In this document: positions 16,227 to 24,429 of the stretch, in pieces
Position numbering within the stretch: position 1 is the stretch's first letter
How the letters are laid out: each line of letters begins with the position of its first letter
Assembly (NCBI GenBank): GCA_012719545.1
Contig: JAAYAD010000036.1
Span: 1 to 41,821 of the forward strand
DNA from: Clostridiaceae bacterium
GTDB taxonomy: Bacteria > Bacillota > Clostridia > DSM-8532
Reading direction: 5' to 3'
Length of the DNA stretch: 41,821 nt
Translations under genes and position numbers: made by a program
Notes under the pieces: model-generated
What the model was told of the DNA's origin: nothing
What the model saw: only the letters and a program-made list of their open reading frames with translations
Databases searched by the model: none

Positions 16227-16244
16227 TTGTTAAGAGTTTAACAA
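16227..16244. promoter_or_regulatory. Rex (NADH/NAD+) operator of the hydrogenase operon
   Basis: TTGTTAA GAGT TTAACAA is a perfect match to the Clostridial Rex consensus TTGTTAA-N4-TTAACAA. It lies about +3 to +20 from the predicted start, a classical blocking position. Rex leaves DNA when NADH is high, so the operon would be induced when reducing power builds up. That logic is established for Rex; its action here is inferred from the site. Confidence 0.82.
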
Positions 16245-16287
16245 CTTTGAAAAGTAATTAAGATTGTTGATTTCAGGAGGTTTCAAA

Positions 16288-16794
16288 ATGAGTTGCGGTT
16301 GCTGCTGTACAGACAATAAGTCGCAGGAATTGGACAAGATCATTGCCAAGTACAAAGATTCCCGTGGCGCACTTATTACTGTTCTTCATGAAGCTCAGGA
16401 AGTATACGGATATCTTCCGCTGAGCGTGCAGAAAAGAATAGCTGAAGGACTTAATGTACCCCTTTCTGAGGTATATGGTGTTGTTACATTCTATACTCAG
16501 TTCTTTTTAAATCCCAAGGGAAAATACAAGATTAACGTTTGTCTTGGAACAGCATGCTACGTTAAAGGAGCAGGCCAGATCTACGATAAGATTTCAGAAA
16601 TTCTCAAGATAAAAGGTGGCGAATGCACACCTGACGGGTTGTTCTCCCTTGATGCCTGCCGCTGCGTTGGTGCCTGCGGATTGGCTCCCGTAGTTATGAT
16701 TAACGATGAGGTATATGGAAGACTTGTCGCTGATGATGTACCGGCAATTCTTCAGAAATATATTGATCAGGAAGCTGAATTGGCAAAAGCATAA
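16288..16794 (+). CDS. hydC: NuoE-like [2Fe-2S] subunit of NADH-dependent hydrogenase (HydC type)
   Basis: A 168-residue thioredoxin-like ferredoxin subunit. Its [2Fe-2S] ligands are Cys85 and Cys90 (CLGTAC) with Cys126 and Cys130 (CRCVGAC). The helical N-terminal part (11-70) is as in NuoE. It relays electrons between the flavin subunit HydB and other clusters. The unusual N-terminus MSCGCCCTD adds four cysteines within the first seven residues. ATG 16288 is set by AGGAGG 5-6 nt before; an upstream TTG at 16264 lies ahead of that site. First gene of the operon under the Rex operator. Confidence 0.9.
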   Translation: MSCGCCCTDNKSQELDKIIAKYKDSRGALITVLHEAQEVYGYLPLSVQKRIAEGLNVPLSEVYGVVTFYTQFFLNPKGKYKINVCLGTACYVKGAGQIYDKISEILKIKGGECTPDGLFSLDACRCVGACGLAPVVMINDEVYGRLVADDVPAILQKYIDQEAELAKA

Positions 16795-16805
16795 TATTGG
16801 CGGAT

Positions 16806-17417
16806 ATGAAAGAAATATCGCTGCACTTGCTGGATATTGCGCAGAATTCAGTTGCTGCACAAGCTTCCAGAATTGTCATAAAAATTGAAGTAACGTCCTG
16901 GAACAATATAAGAGATCTGCTACCGGCAGAAGACAAAAAATCAGAGGATACGTATTGGTTAGTTTGTGAAGTTATTGACAATGGCAGAGGAATGGATCCG
17001 GATTTTGCAAAACAGGTGACAAATCCTTTTGCTACCACCAGGACGACACGGGATGTAGGGCTTGGGATTCCCCTATTAAAGCTTTCCGCCGAGATGGCGG
17101 GAGGGGGGCTTGTGTTAGAATCCCAGCCAATGAAGGGAACTACTGTAAAAGCATACTTCCAGGTAAACAATATTGACCGGATTCCTTTGGGCGACATTGC
17201 GTCAACATTTAAAATTCTTATTTTAGGAAATCCGGATATCAACTGGATAATCGAGTTTTCTTCATTTAAGGATAAATTTGTTCTTGATACCCAAGAGGTA
17301 AAAAAAGAACTTGGCGAGATCCCGATAATTAACGATGATGTTCTGGATTGGATTGAAAGAACGGTTTGTGAAGGAATAAAAGTGGTTTTTGGAGGTGTTT
17401 TGGATGAAGTCCGTTGA
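16806..17417 (+). CDS. GHKL-fold ATP-binding protein inside the hydrogenase operon
   Basis: A 203-residue protein. Residues 1-120 form a histidine-kinase-like ATPase domain: N box with Asn14 (DIAQNSV), G1 box DNGRGMD (58-64), a TTR-containing lid (78-82) and G2 box GLGIPLL (85-91). No dimerisation/phospho-acceptor domain is present, so it is not a complete sensor kinase. The C-terminal 80 residues contain no motif I recognise. Related genes sit in this same place in other Clostridial and Thermotoga-like hyd operons (from memory), but the role is unproven; an assembly or regulatory ATPase is possible. I use ATG 16806, where homologues begin MKEISLH; a TTG at 16797 is an alternative. The ribosome binding site is poor, suggesting coupling to hydC. 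Confidence 0.82.
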   Translation: MKEISLHLLDIAQNSVAAQASRIVIKIEVTSWNNIRDLLPAEDKKSEDTYWLVCEVIDNGRGMDPDFAKQVTNPFATTRTTRDVGLGIPLLKLSAEMAGGGLVLESQPMKGTTVKAYFQVNNIDRIPLGDIASTFKILILGNPDINWIIEFSSFKDKFVLDTQEVKKELGEIPIINDDVLDWIERTVCEGIKVVFGGVLDEVR

Positions 17418-17772
17418 AGAATTGAAGGCTATTCGTGAAAAGGCCCTGAAAGAAATTTCAATTCGCGAAAATGAAAACAAGACAAGAATTGTTGTCGGTA
17501 TGGCAACCTGCGGTATTGCCGCTGGCGCAAGACCTGTAATGAATGCCTTTGTTGAGGAATTGAACAAGAGAAATATTAAAGATGTTAATGTAACGATGAC
17601 AGGCTGTGTAGGTATTTGCCGCCTTGAACCTATTGCTGAAGTCTATGAAGCTAATGGTGAAAAAACAACATATGTAAAGCTGGATGCCGAAAAAGCAAGA
17701 AGAATTGTAGCTGAGCATATCGTTAACCACAAGCCTGTAATGGAATTCACAATCGGTGCGGCAGAGAAGTGA
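17404..17772 (+). CDS. Thioredoxin-like [2Fe-2S] ferredoxin-domain protein
   Basis: A 122-residue protein with a thioredoxin-like ferredoxin fold. Visible cysteines are Cys36 (MATCGIAAGA), Cys68 and Cys72 (GCVGIC). Only three are present in the whole chain, whereas the comparable domain at the start of HydB has four, so cluster ligation may use another residue or a partner. ATG 17404 has GGAGGTG 6 nt upstream, and the gene overlaps the GHKL gene by 14 bp. It likely shuttles electrons within or to the hydrogenase complex. It is a separate gene here, while in some complexes the same domain is fused to HydB. Confidence 0.85.
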   Translation: MKSVEELKAIREKALKEISIRENENKTRIVVGMATCGIAAGARPVMNAFVEELNKRNIKDVNVTMTGCVGICRLEPIAEVYEANGEKTTYVKLDAEKARRIVAEHIVNHKPVMEFTIGAAEK

Positions 17773-17785
17773 GGAGGTCATAGCT

Positions 17786-19576
17786 ATGATATACAGATCA
17801 CATATTCTGATATGTAATGGTACCGGTTGTGTTTCTTCAAAAGCACCTGCTATTATGGAAAAGCTGCAGGAACTTTTGGCAGCAAACGGTATCGAAAAAG
17901 AAGTTAAGATTGTTAAAACAGGTTGTTTCGGACTTTGCGAAAAGGGTCCTATCCTTGTAATTTATCCTGAAGGTGCTACATATTGCCGTGTTTCAGTAGA
18001 CGATGTTGAGGAAATCGTAAATGAGCACCTTATAAAGGGACGTATCGTAAAACGCCTCCTTTTGGGCGATCCCAATGTGGAAGATGTATCCAAGTCCCGT
18101 GACAATGTCGGATTTTTTGCAAAGCAGGTTCGCGTTGCTCTAAGAAACTGCGGTGTAATTAATCCTGAAAATATCGAAGAATATATAGCACGCGACGGTT
18201 ATGCAGCTCTTGCCAAGGCAGTTACAGAAATGACTCCTGCAGAGGTTATCGCAGAAGTTAAAAAGTCTGATATCCGCGGACGCGGCGGCGCAGGCTTCCC
18301 AACCGGTATGAAGTGGCAGTTTGCCGCTCAGCAGGTAAGCGACCAGAAATATGTTTGCTGTAACGCAGACGAAGGTGACCCGGGTGCATTCATGGATCGT
18401 TCCATCCTTGAAGGTGACCCCCATTCAGTACTTGAAGCAATGGCTATCGCAGGTTATGCAATTGGTGCAAACCAGGGTTATATCTATGTACGCGCTGAGT
18501 ACCCAATTGCCGTTCAGCGTCTTAACATAGCCATCAAGCAGGCAAGAGAATACGGACTTCTCGGTAAAAATATCTTCGGAACCGACTTCAACTTTGATAT
18601 AGAGATTCGTCTTGGCGCCGGTGCGTTTGTCTGCGGTGAGGAAACAGCTCTTATGACTTCTATTGAAGGTAAGAGAGGCGAGCCCAGAACACGTCCTCCG
18701 TTCCCTGCTGTAAAAGGTCTTTGGGAGAAGCCAACCATTCTCAATAACGTTGAAACATATGCCAATATCCCAATGATTATCTTGAAGGGTGCCGACTGGT
18801 TTAGCTCCATAGGTACCGAAAAGAGCAAGGGAACCAAGGTATTTGCCATAGGCGGTAAGATTAACAATACCGGACTTGTAGAAATACCCATGGGTACCAC
18901 ACTCCGCGAAGTTATTTACGATATCGGCGGTGGAATTCCCAACGGCAAGAAGTTTAAGGCTGCCCAGACCGGAGGACCTTCCGGCGGATGTATTCCTGCA
19001 AGCCATCTTGATACACCCATTGACTATGACAACCTTATTGCATTGGGCTCCATGATGGGTTCCGGCGGTTTGATTGTCATGGACGAAGACACCTGTATGG
19101 TGGATATCGCAAAGTTCTTCCTTGAATTTACCGTTGACGAATCCTGCGGTAAATGTCCTCCCTGCCGAGTAGGTACAAAGCGTATGTATGAAATTCTTGA
19201 CCGCATTACCCAGGGCAAGGGTGAGGAAGGCGATATTGAAAAGCTTGAAATTCTGGCTGAAAGTATTAAGCAGGGCGCTCTCTGCGGTCTTGGCCAGACA
19301 GCTCCCAACCCAATCTTGAGCACCTTAAGATATTTCCGTGATGAGTATGAAGCTCACGTTAAGGAAAAGAAATGTCCTGCCGGCGTATGTAAGGCAATGC
19401 TGAACTTTGAAATCATCGCCGACAAGTGCAAGGGCTGCAGCCTCTGTGCAAAGAAGTGCCCCGTTGGAGCAATAAGCGGTGAAATCAAGAAGCCGTTTGT
19501 AATCAGCAAAGAGAAATGTATTAAGTGTGGCGTTTGTATGGAATCCTGCAAATTTGCCGCAATTGTAAAGAAGTAA
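17786..19576 (+). CDS. hydB: NADH-dependent [FeFe] hydrogenase, flavin subunit HydB (NuoF-like)
   Basis: A 596-residue NADH-oxidising subunit. Domains in order: thioredoxin-like [2Fe-2S] (Cys10, Cys15, Cys47, Cys51), NuoF core with RGRGGAGFPTGMKW and NADEGDPGAFMDR for FMN and NADH, the N3-type [4Fe-4S] motif ESCGKCPPCRVG with a later Cys (ALCGLGQ), and a C-terminal pair of [4Fe-4S] ferredoxin motifs (CKGCSLCAKKC, CIKCGVCMESC). With HydC and HydA it would form the trimeric enzyme that, in Thermotoga maritima and several Clostridia, takes electrons from NADH and reduced ferredoxin together to make H2. Start 17786 follows GAGGAGGT. Arg codons CGT/CGC are frequent, suggesting strong expression. 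Confidence 0.95.
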   Translation: MIYRSHILICNGTGCVSSKAPAIMEKLQELLAANGIEKEVKIVKTGCFGLCEKGPILVIYPEGATYCRVSVDDVEEIVNEHLIKGRIVKRLLLGDPNVEDVSKSRDNVGFFAKQVRVALRNCGVINPENIEEYIARDGYAALAKAVTEMTPAEVIAEVKKSDIRGRGGAGFPTGMKWQFAAQQVSDQKYVCCNADEGDPGAFMDRSILEGDPHSVLEAMAIAGYAIGANQGYIYVRAEYPIAVQRLNIAIKQAREYGLLGKNIFGTDFNFDIEIRLGAGAFVCGEETALMTSIEGKRGEPRTRPPFPAVKGLWEKPTILNNVETYANIPMIILKGADWFSSIGTEKSKGTKVFAIGGKINNTGLVEIPMGTTLREVIYDIGGGIPNGKKFKAAQTGGPSGGCIPASHLDTPIDYDNLIALGSMMGSGGLIVMDEDTCMVDIAKFFLEFTVDESCGKCPPCRVGTKRMYEILDRITQGKGEEGDIEKLEILAESIKQGALCGLGQTAPNPILSTLRYFRDEYEAHVKEKKCPAGVCKAMLNFEIIADKCKGCSLCAKKCPVGAISGEIKKPFVISKEKCIKCGVCMESCKFAAIVKK

Positions 19577-19594
19577 GAGGGGAGTGTGTAAGAA

Positions 19595-21343
19595 ATGTCC
19601 GAGTATGTTACTTTAACAATAGACGGTATAGAAGTAAAGGCCCCAGTTGGGTCTACAGTTCTTGAGGCTGCTAAGAGTGCTGGCATTAATATTCCTACCC
19701 TCTGCTTCCTCAAGGATATTAACGAAATCGGCGCATGCCGTATGTGTATTGTAGACGTAGGCGCAAGAAGCTTCCAGGCTGCATGTATGTATCCTGTATC
19801 CGAGGGGCTTGTTGTTAAGACCAATACCCCAAAGATCCGTGAGACCCGTAAGGTTACTCTGGAACTGATTCTTTCAACCCATGAGAAAAAGTGCCTTACA
19901 TGTGTCAGAAACAGGAACTGCGAGCTCCAGAAGCTTGCCAAGGATTTAAATGTTAAGGACATCCGCTTTGAAGGAGAATTACAGAATCATCCCATTGACG
20001 ATATGTCCCATTCAATAGTAAGAGATCCCAACAAGTGTGTTCTTTGCCGCCGCTGCGTAAGCGTGTGCAAGAATGTACAGACCGTTGCAGCCATTGAAAC
20101 AGTTGAACGCGGTTTCAAGACCATAGTTGCATCCCCCTTTAATATGCCTTTGAAGGATACACCTTGCGTTAACTGCGGTCAGTGCATAGTTGTATGTCCT
20201 GTTGGCGCTCTCCGCGAAAAGAGCTCCATTGACAGAGTTTGGGAAGCATTAAGCAATGAGGATCTCCATGTTGTTGTTCAGACCGCACCCGCTGTTCGCG
20301 CAGCGCTTGGCGAAGAATTCGGCTACCCAATTGGTACACGTGTTACCGGAAAGATGGTTGCTGCTCTTAAGAAATTAGGCTTTGCAAAGGTATTTGATAC
20401 CGATACAGCTGCTGACCTTACCATTATGGAAGAGGGTACCGAGCTTGTTGAAAGAATAAAGAACAATGGCAAACTGCCGCTGATCACATCCTGCAGCCCC
20501 GGTTGGGTTAAGTTCTGCGAGCACAACTATCCTGATTTGCTGGATAACCTTTCAACCTGCAAATCCCCCCAGAATATGTTTGGTGCTGTACTTAAGTCCT
20601 ATTATGCTGAGAAGATGGGCATTGATCCTGCAAAGATCTTTGTGGTTTCAGTAATGCCCTGTACAGCCAAGAAGTTTGAGTGTGAAAGACCTGAACTTGC
20701 TTCCACAGGTTATCCTGATGTTGATGAAGTTCTTACAACCCGTGAGCTTGCAGAGATGATCAACGAAGCAGGTATCGACTTTAGGAACTTGCCCGATGAG
20801 CAGTTCGATGATCCTATGGGAGAAGCTACCGGTGCAGGCGTAATCTTCGGCGTTACCGGCGGTGTTATGGAGGCTGCTTTAAGAAGCGTTCCTTACCTTC
20901 TCACCGGCAAGGATGAAGGAGATATCGACATTAAAGTTGTACGTGGCGTAGAGACCTTAAAGGAAGCTGAAGTTGAAGTTAACGGCATCAAGATTAAGGC
21001 AGCCGTTGTTCATGGACTTGGCAATGCCAGAAAGCTTCTTGACAAGGTAAGAGCCGGCGAAGCTGATTATCAGTTCATCGAAGTTATGGCTTGTCCCGGC
21101 GGTTGCGTAAACGGCGGCGGCCAGCCCATTCAGCCTGCTTCTGTCAGAAATGAAATTGACCTCCGTGCAGAGAGAGCAAAGGCTATCTATGCAGAGGATG
21201 AGGCTCTCACCATCAGAAGGTCTCATCAGAACCCAATGGTTCTTAAGATGTACGAGGAATACTTTGAAAAACCAGGCGGACACAAGTCCCATAAGCTTCT
21301 GCATACTCATTATGTTGCACGCGAAAACTATCCTGAAAAATAA
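19595..21343 (+). CDS. hydA: [FeFe] hydrogenase catalytic subunit HydA
   Basis: A 582-residue enzyme. It carries an N-terminal [2Fe-2S] site (Cys37, Cys48, Cys51, Cys64), a His-ligated [4Fe-4S] site (His96, Cys100, Cys103, Cys109) and two [4Fe-4S] motifs (Cys148/151/154/158 and Cys191/194/197/201). The H-cluster domain has all three signatures: TSCSPGW (L1, Cys300), MPCTAKKFE (L2, Cys355) and MACPGGCVNGGGQP (L3). It reduces protons to H2 in the cytoplasm. The C-terminus is slightly extended past L3, as in trimeric-type HydA. The gene closes the Rex-controlled operon 18 bp after hydB. The H-cluster maturases HydE, HydF and HydG are not in this window. Confidence 0.96.
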   Translation: MSEYVTLTIDGIEVKAPVGSTVLEAAKSAGINIPTLCFLKDINEIGACRMCIVDVGARSFQAACMYPVSEGLVVKTNTPKIRETRKVTLELILSTHEKKCLTCVRNRNCELQKLAKDLNVKDIRFEGELQNHPIDDMSHSIVRDPNKCVLCRRCVSVCKNVQTVAAIETVERGFKTIVASPFNMPLKDTPCVNCGQCIVVCPVGALREKSSIDRVWEALSNEDLHVVVQTAPAVRAALGEEFGYPIGTRVTGKMVAALKKLGFAKVFDTDTAADLTIMEEGTELVERIKNNGKLPLITSCSPGWVKFCEHNYPDLLDNLSTCKSPQNMFGAVLKSYYAEKMGIDPAKIFVVSVMPCTAKKFECERPELASTGYPDVDEVLTTRELAEMINEAGIDFRNLPDEQFDDPMGEATGAGVIFGVTGGVMEAALRSVPYLLTGKDEGDIDIKVVRGVETLKEAEVEVNGIKIKAAVVHGLGNARKLLDKVRAGEADYQFIEVMACPGGCVNGGGQPIQPASVRNEIDLRAERAKAIYAEDEALTIRRSHQNPMVLKMYEEYFEKPGGHKSHKLLHTHYVARENYPEK

Positions 21344-21373
21344 GCATCATATGTAAACAGCCTTATTCATAAG

Positions 21374-21403
21374 CCACCCTGATATTGTCAGGGTGGTTGT
21401 TTT
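21374..21403 (+). terminator. Terminator of the hydrogenase operon
   Basis: CCACCCTGA (21374-21382) and TCAGGGTGG (21388-21396) form a perfect 9-bp stem with a 5-nt loop, followed by TTGTTTT. Confidence 0.9.
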
Positions 21404-21457
21404 ATACATATTCTTAAGTTACAATGATACATATTGTCTTCATAGGGAGGGCCACCA

Positions 21458-22378
21458 TTGAGAGAGTTCTTTGTGGTATTAAATCAGGTACTTGTATTAT
21501 TCGTCATATTGTTTGTGGGATTTATTGCCGGAAAGAAAAAAATCCTGGATCCCACAGGTACAAAAAAGCTTTCTGAACTATTGCTCCATGTTACGTCACC
21601 CATGCTGGTGTTCAGTTCATTCGTGATAGAATTTTCCCAGGAACGGCTTATAAACATATTTTATATGGTTGGAATATCAACATGTATGTTCTTTATAGCC
21701 ATATTCCTTTCCCATTTTATTTTTATTAAGTTTGACGAAAGGGTAAGGCCAATACTGCGCTTTACATCGGTATTTTCAAACTGCGGCTATATGGGACTTC
21801 CTCTTATGAAGGCACTTTTTGGAGATGAAGGTGTCTTATACGGCTCGTTCTATGTGGTAATCTTTAATGTGTTCCTTTGGAGCTATGGTTATACCCTCTT
21901 TGGAGGTAAGGGCTCAAGGAGGGATATGATCAGGAAAATCCTTCTTAACCCGTCCATTATTGCGGTGTATATTGGACTTGTAGTATTTTTGCTCCGGATT
22001 CAGGTTCCAAATCCTATAGTTGAGTCTGTGAAAGCCATCGGAAATATGACCATGCCCCTGTCCATGCTGATTATTGGCGGTGTTATAAGTACTTCAAGAT
22101 TCCGTGACGTTTTCAGCGACTGGCGCTCTTACTTTCTGGGAGGAATCAGGCTTGTTGTTATGCCGCTCTTGGCATTGATCCTGACACGGGCTGCCGGCTT
22201 AACCAATCTGCCTGCTTCCGTTGTGGTGGTTGCCCTTTCCATGCCGCCTGCCACTAATACGGTGGTTTTTGCAGAAATGTTTGATAAGGATTCATTGTTT
22301 GCCTCAAGGTGTGTTACTTTGGTTACGCTTCTGGCAATTTTAACTGCTCCCGTTATTGCTATGGCAGCCATGATGTAA
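21458..22378 (+). CDS. AEC-family (auxin-efflux-carrier-like) transporter
   Basis: A 306-residue membrane protein with about ten transmembrane helices. The two inverted halves typical of the family are visible, with FSNCGYMGLPLMKALFG (about 107-123) in the first and ALSMPPATNTVVFAEMF (about 261-277) in the second. These are the helix-breaking motifs of the AEC/bile-acid-transporter fold. Bacterial members export or exchange organic acids such as malate; the substrate here is unknown. The start is a TTG at 21458 with AGGGAGG 7 nt upstream, and I see no in-frame ATG closer to the site. Confidence 0.85.
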   Translation: MREFFVVLNQVLVLFVILFVGFIAGKKKILDPTGTKKLSELLLHVTSPMLVFSSFVIEFSQERLINIFYMVGISTCMFFIAIFLSHFIFIKFDERVRPILRFTSVFSNCGYMGLPLMKALFGDEGVLYGSFYVVIFNVFLWSYGYTLFGGKGSRRDMIRKILLNPSIIAVYIGLVVFLLRIQVPNPIVESVKAIGNMTMPLSMLIIGGVISTSRFRDVFSDWRSYFLGGIRLVVMPLLALILTRAAGLTNLPASVVVVALSMPPATNTVVFAEMFDKDSLFASRCVTLVTLLAILTAPVIAMAAMM

Positions 22379-22470
22379 TATTTATTAATAATTAATTGCA
22401 TTTTTATGCATTTTCCCGTGGACAAAATCACTCTCTATGCTTTAGAATATTGCAAAACGGGAGTGATTGT

Positions 22471-23337
22471 ATGAAGCTGTCTGAAATATTTAAGAGCGGT
22501 AAGAAAACCATATCCTTTGAAATATTTCCTCCAAAGCCCAATGTGCCTTTGGAAACGCTGTTTGAATCCATAGAAGGATTTAAGAAGCTTTCGCCGGATT
22601 TTATCAGTGTTACATACGGCGCAGGCGGCAGCCAGAGAGGAAGAACAGCCGAGATAGCATCAAGGATAAAGAATCAGCATCAAATTGAAACCATGAGCCA
22701 TTTGACCTGCGTGGGACATTCAGTTGAAGAAATTGATGCTATACTTGCTGATATGAAGAAGGATGGTATTGAAAATATACTGGCATTGCGGGGAGATCCA
22801 CCCATTGACCAGCCTGACTTTGACTTTGCAAAAGGCGCATTCAAGTATGCAAATGAATTAATTGCCCATATAAGAAAAACAGGTGATTTTTGCATTGCCG
22901 CTGCGGCTTATCCGGAAGGGCATATAGATTGCAAGAGACTCAGTGAAGACAGGCTCCATCTTAAAAATAAGGTGGATGCTGGAGTGGACTTTCTTGTAAC
23001 CCAGCTTTTCTTTGATAACCGGATTTACTTTGACTTTGTGGAAAAGTGCGCCCAAATTGGCATCAACTGCCCAATAATACCCGGGGTTATGCCCATCTTC
23101 AGCTCAAGGATAAAGAATATGACCGCAAAAAGCGGATGCTCAATCCCTGCAAAGCTTGTGCTGATGCTTGACAAATACGAGCACAACCCCGACGATTTAA
23201 GAAAGGCCGGGGAAGAAAACGCTGGGATTATGATAAGGGAACTATTGGATGGCGGAGCTCCCGGGGTTCATCTTTATACAATGAACAAGCTTGATTCAAC
23301 CATTGAAATTATGAAAATAGCAGGGCTATTAAAATAG
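22471..23337 (+). CDS. metF: Methylenetetrahydrofolate reductase
   Basis: A 288-residue FAD-dependent TIM-barrel enzyme that reduces 5,10-methylene-THF to 5-methyl-THF. It opens with the conserved SFEIFPPK (15-22), in which Glu17 is the catalytic acid. VTYGAGGS (47-54), LALRGDPP (about 97-104) and VTQLFFDN follow in the usual order. ATG 22471 is preceded by GGGAGTGATT. The gene is alone, not beside metH or Wood-Ljungdahl genes, so methionine synthesis is the safer role. A terminator follows the stop by 8 bp. Confidence 0.93.
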   Translation: MKLSEIFKSGKKTISFEIFPPKPNVPLETLFESIEGFKKLSPDFISVTYGAGGSQRGRTAEIASRIKNQHQIETMSHLTCVGHSVEEIDAILADMKKDGIENILALRGDPPIDQPDFDFAKGAFKYANELIAHIRKTGDFCIAAAAYPEGHIDCKRLSEDRLHLKNKVDAGVDFLVTQLFFDNRIYFDFVEKCAQIGINCPIIPGVMPIFSSRIKNMTAKSGCSIPAKLVLMLDKYEHNPDDLRKAGEENAGIMIRELLDGGAPGVHLYTMNKLDSTIEIMKIAGLLK

Positions 23338-23344
23338 CAAAATT

Positions 23345-23376
23345 ATAAGGGCTGAAAATCAGCCCTTATTTTATTT
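23345..23376. terminator. Terminator between metF and the ECF transporter gene
   Basis: ATAAGGGCTGA (23345-23355) and TCAGCCCTTAT (23359-23369) are a perfect 11-bp stem with a 3-nt loop. ATTTTATTTT follows on the plus side. The minus-strand gene ends at 23398, so it may serve both directions. Confidence 0.85.
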
Positions 23377-23397
23377 TGAATCCAAGTGTTCATAAGC

Positions 23398-24165
23398 TTA
23401 GGTTCTGTTATATATGGCTACTTTGGTGACTGCAGGAGCTAAAAGGCTTGCAACCAGAACTCCGCCGAAGAACTGAATCATATTGGGCGGGATACTGAAA
23501 ATGGCTGCGACGGGAGCATACATAAAGGCTTCAACTGTGAAATAACCCATAACCATGCATATTCCTGCGGCATTCATGCCCATTATGGACTTAAGAGTGA
23601 AAACATTGCTGCGTTTTGATACAAGGTATGCGGTAATGGCAAGGGTTAATGTGAGGATTGCAATACCTGCGGTAAAATAAACAGGAAGTCTCTCTATTAA
23701 GCTTGTTGTTTCTTTTATGGCCTGGGAGTCTGCCTCATCTCCCAGAACACTTTTTACAAGATTGTCCACCCCAAGTTTTCCAAGCTGATTGTTAAGATAA
23801 AGGAGGGTTCCTGCGCAAAAAGCTGCCCATACTGAAACTGCGGTTACCACAGGGACAATGGATGTTTTTCTGCTTCTTTCCGACAGAAAAAGTCCCATGA
23901 CCAAAGCCATAAGAGACTTAATTACCAATGTGGGAACAGCGTAGTGCAGATATCCGCCTGCGATATCGGCAAGCATTGAACCAATGCCTGAAGCAAAGGC
24001 TCCGAAGGCGGGCCCCAGAACCATTACTGATATATAGATCATACTGTCACCCAGATGTATATATCCCGATGTGTAGGGTACAGGAATCTTGATAATATAG
24101 GTCAGGACAAAAACAAGAGCAGTCATTAAACCTGTCAGAACGTACTTGCGAGTATTGTTTTTCAT
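23398..24165 (-). CDS. ECF transporter substrate-binding (S) component
   Basis: A 255-residue membrane protein. The N-terminal half has the S-component pattern: a first helix LTGLMTALVFVLTYIIKIPVP, then YIHLGDSMIYISVMVLGPAFGAFASGIGSMLADI. S components bind a vitamin or cofactor and dock on the shared EcfAAT module, absent here. Most S components are about 170-200 residues. This one has an extra hydrophilic loop (roughly 125-170, with NNQLGKLGVDNLVKSVLGDE) between the third and fourth thirds. ATG 24165 follows GGAGGG by 5 nt; a GTG at 24171 lies inside that site. Substrate unknown; pyridoxine- or thiamine-related compounds are possibilities. Confidence 0.75.
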   Translation of the reverse strand: MKNNTRKYVLTGLMTALVFVLTYIIKIPVPYTSGYIHLGDSMIYISVMVLGPAFGAFASGIGSMLADIAGGYLHYAVPTLVIKSLMALVMGLFLSERSRKTSIVPVVTAVSVWAAFCAGTLLYLNNQLGKLGVDNLVKSVLGDEADSQAIKETTSLIERLPVYFTAGIAILTLTLAITAYLVSKRSNVFTLKSIMGMNAAGICMVMGYFTVEAFMYAPVAAIFSIPPNMIQFFGGVLVASLLAPAVTKVAIYNRT

Positions 24166-24181
24166 AGTCACCCTCCATTAA

Positions 24182-24210
24182 GTGCCATATTATTGTTGGT
24201 AATATAGCAC
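24182..24210. promoter_or_regulatory. Hairpin/operator just upstream of the ECF S-component gene
   Basis: GTGC.ATATTA (24182-24192) mirrors TAATAT.GCAC (24200-24210) with one mismatch. It lies directly 5' of the ribosome binding site in the minus-strand leader. It is too short for a known vitamin riboswitch and could be a repressor operator or translational hairpin. Confidence 0.4.
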
Positions 24211-24429
24211 GTCAGATCCTAATATGATATAGTTATTTTTCATAATTTTTTTATATTATTTGCGTAAAATATCTACTCTTAATAGTGCGGTTTTTGGCGA
24301 TCTTTCTAATCTATAATTATATAAAAAGTGATAATATATTCAATGGAACGCTTTTTTATGCCTTTTTGCCCCGTTGGTCGAAAAAGGGGTTTATTCGGGT
24401 GTAGGGTTTGGGAAGGAAGTTGGATCAAA

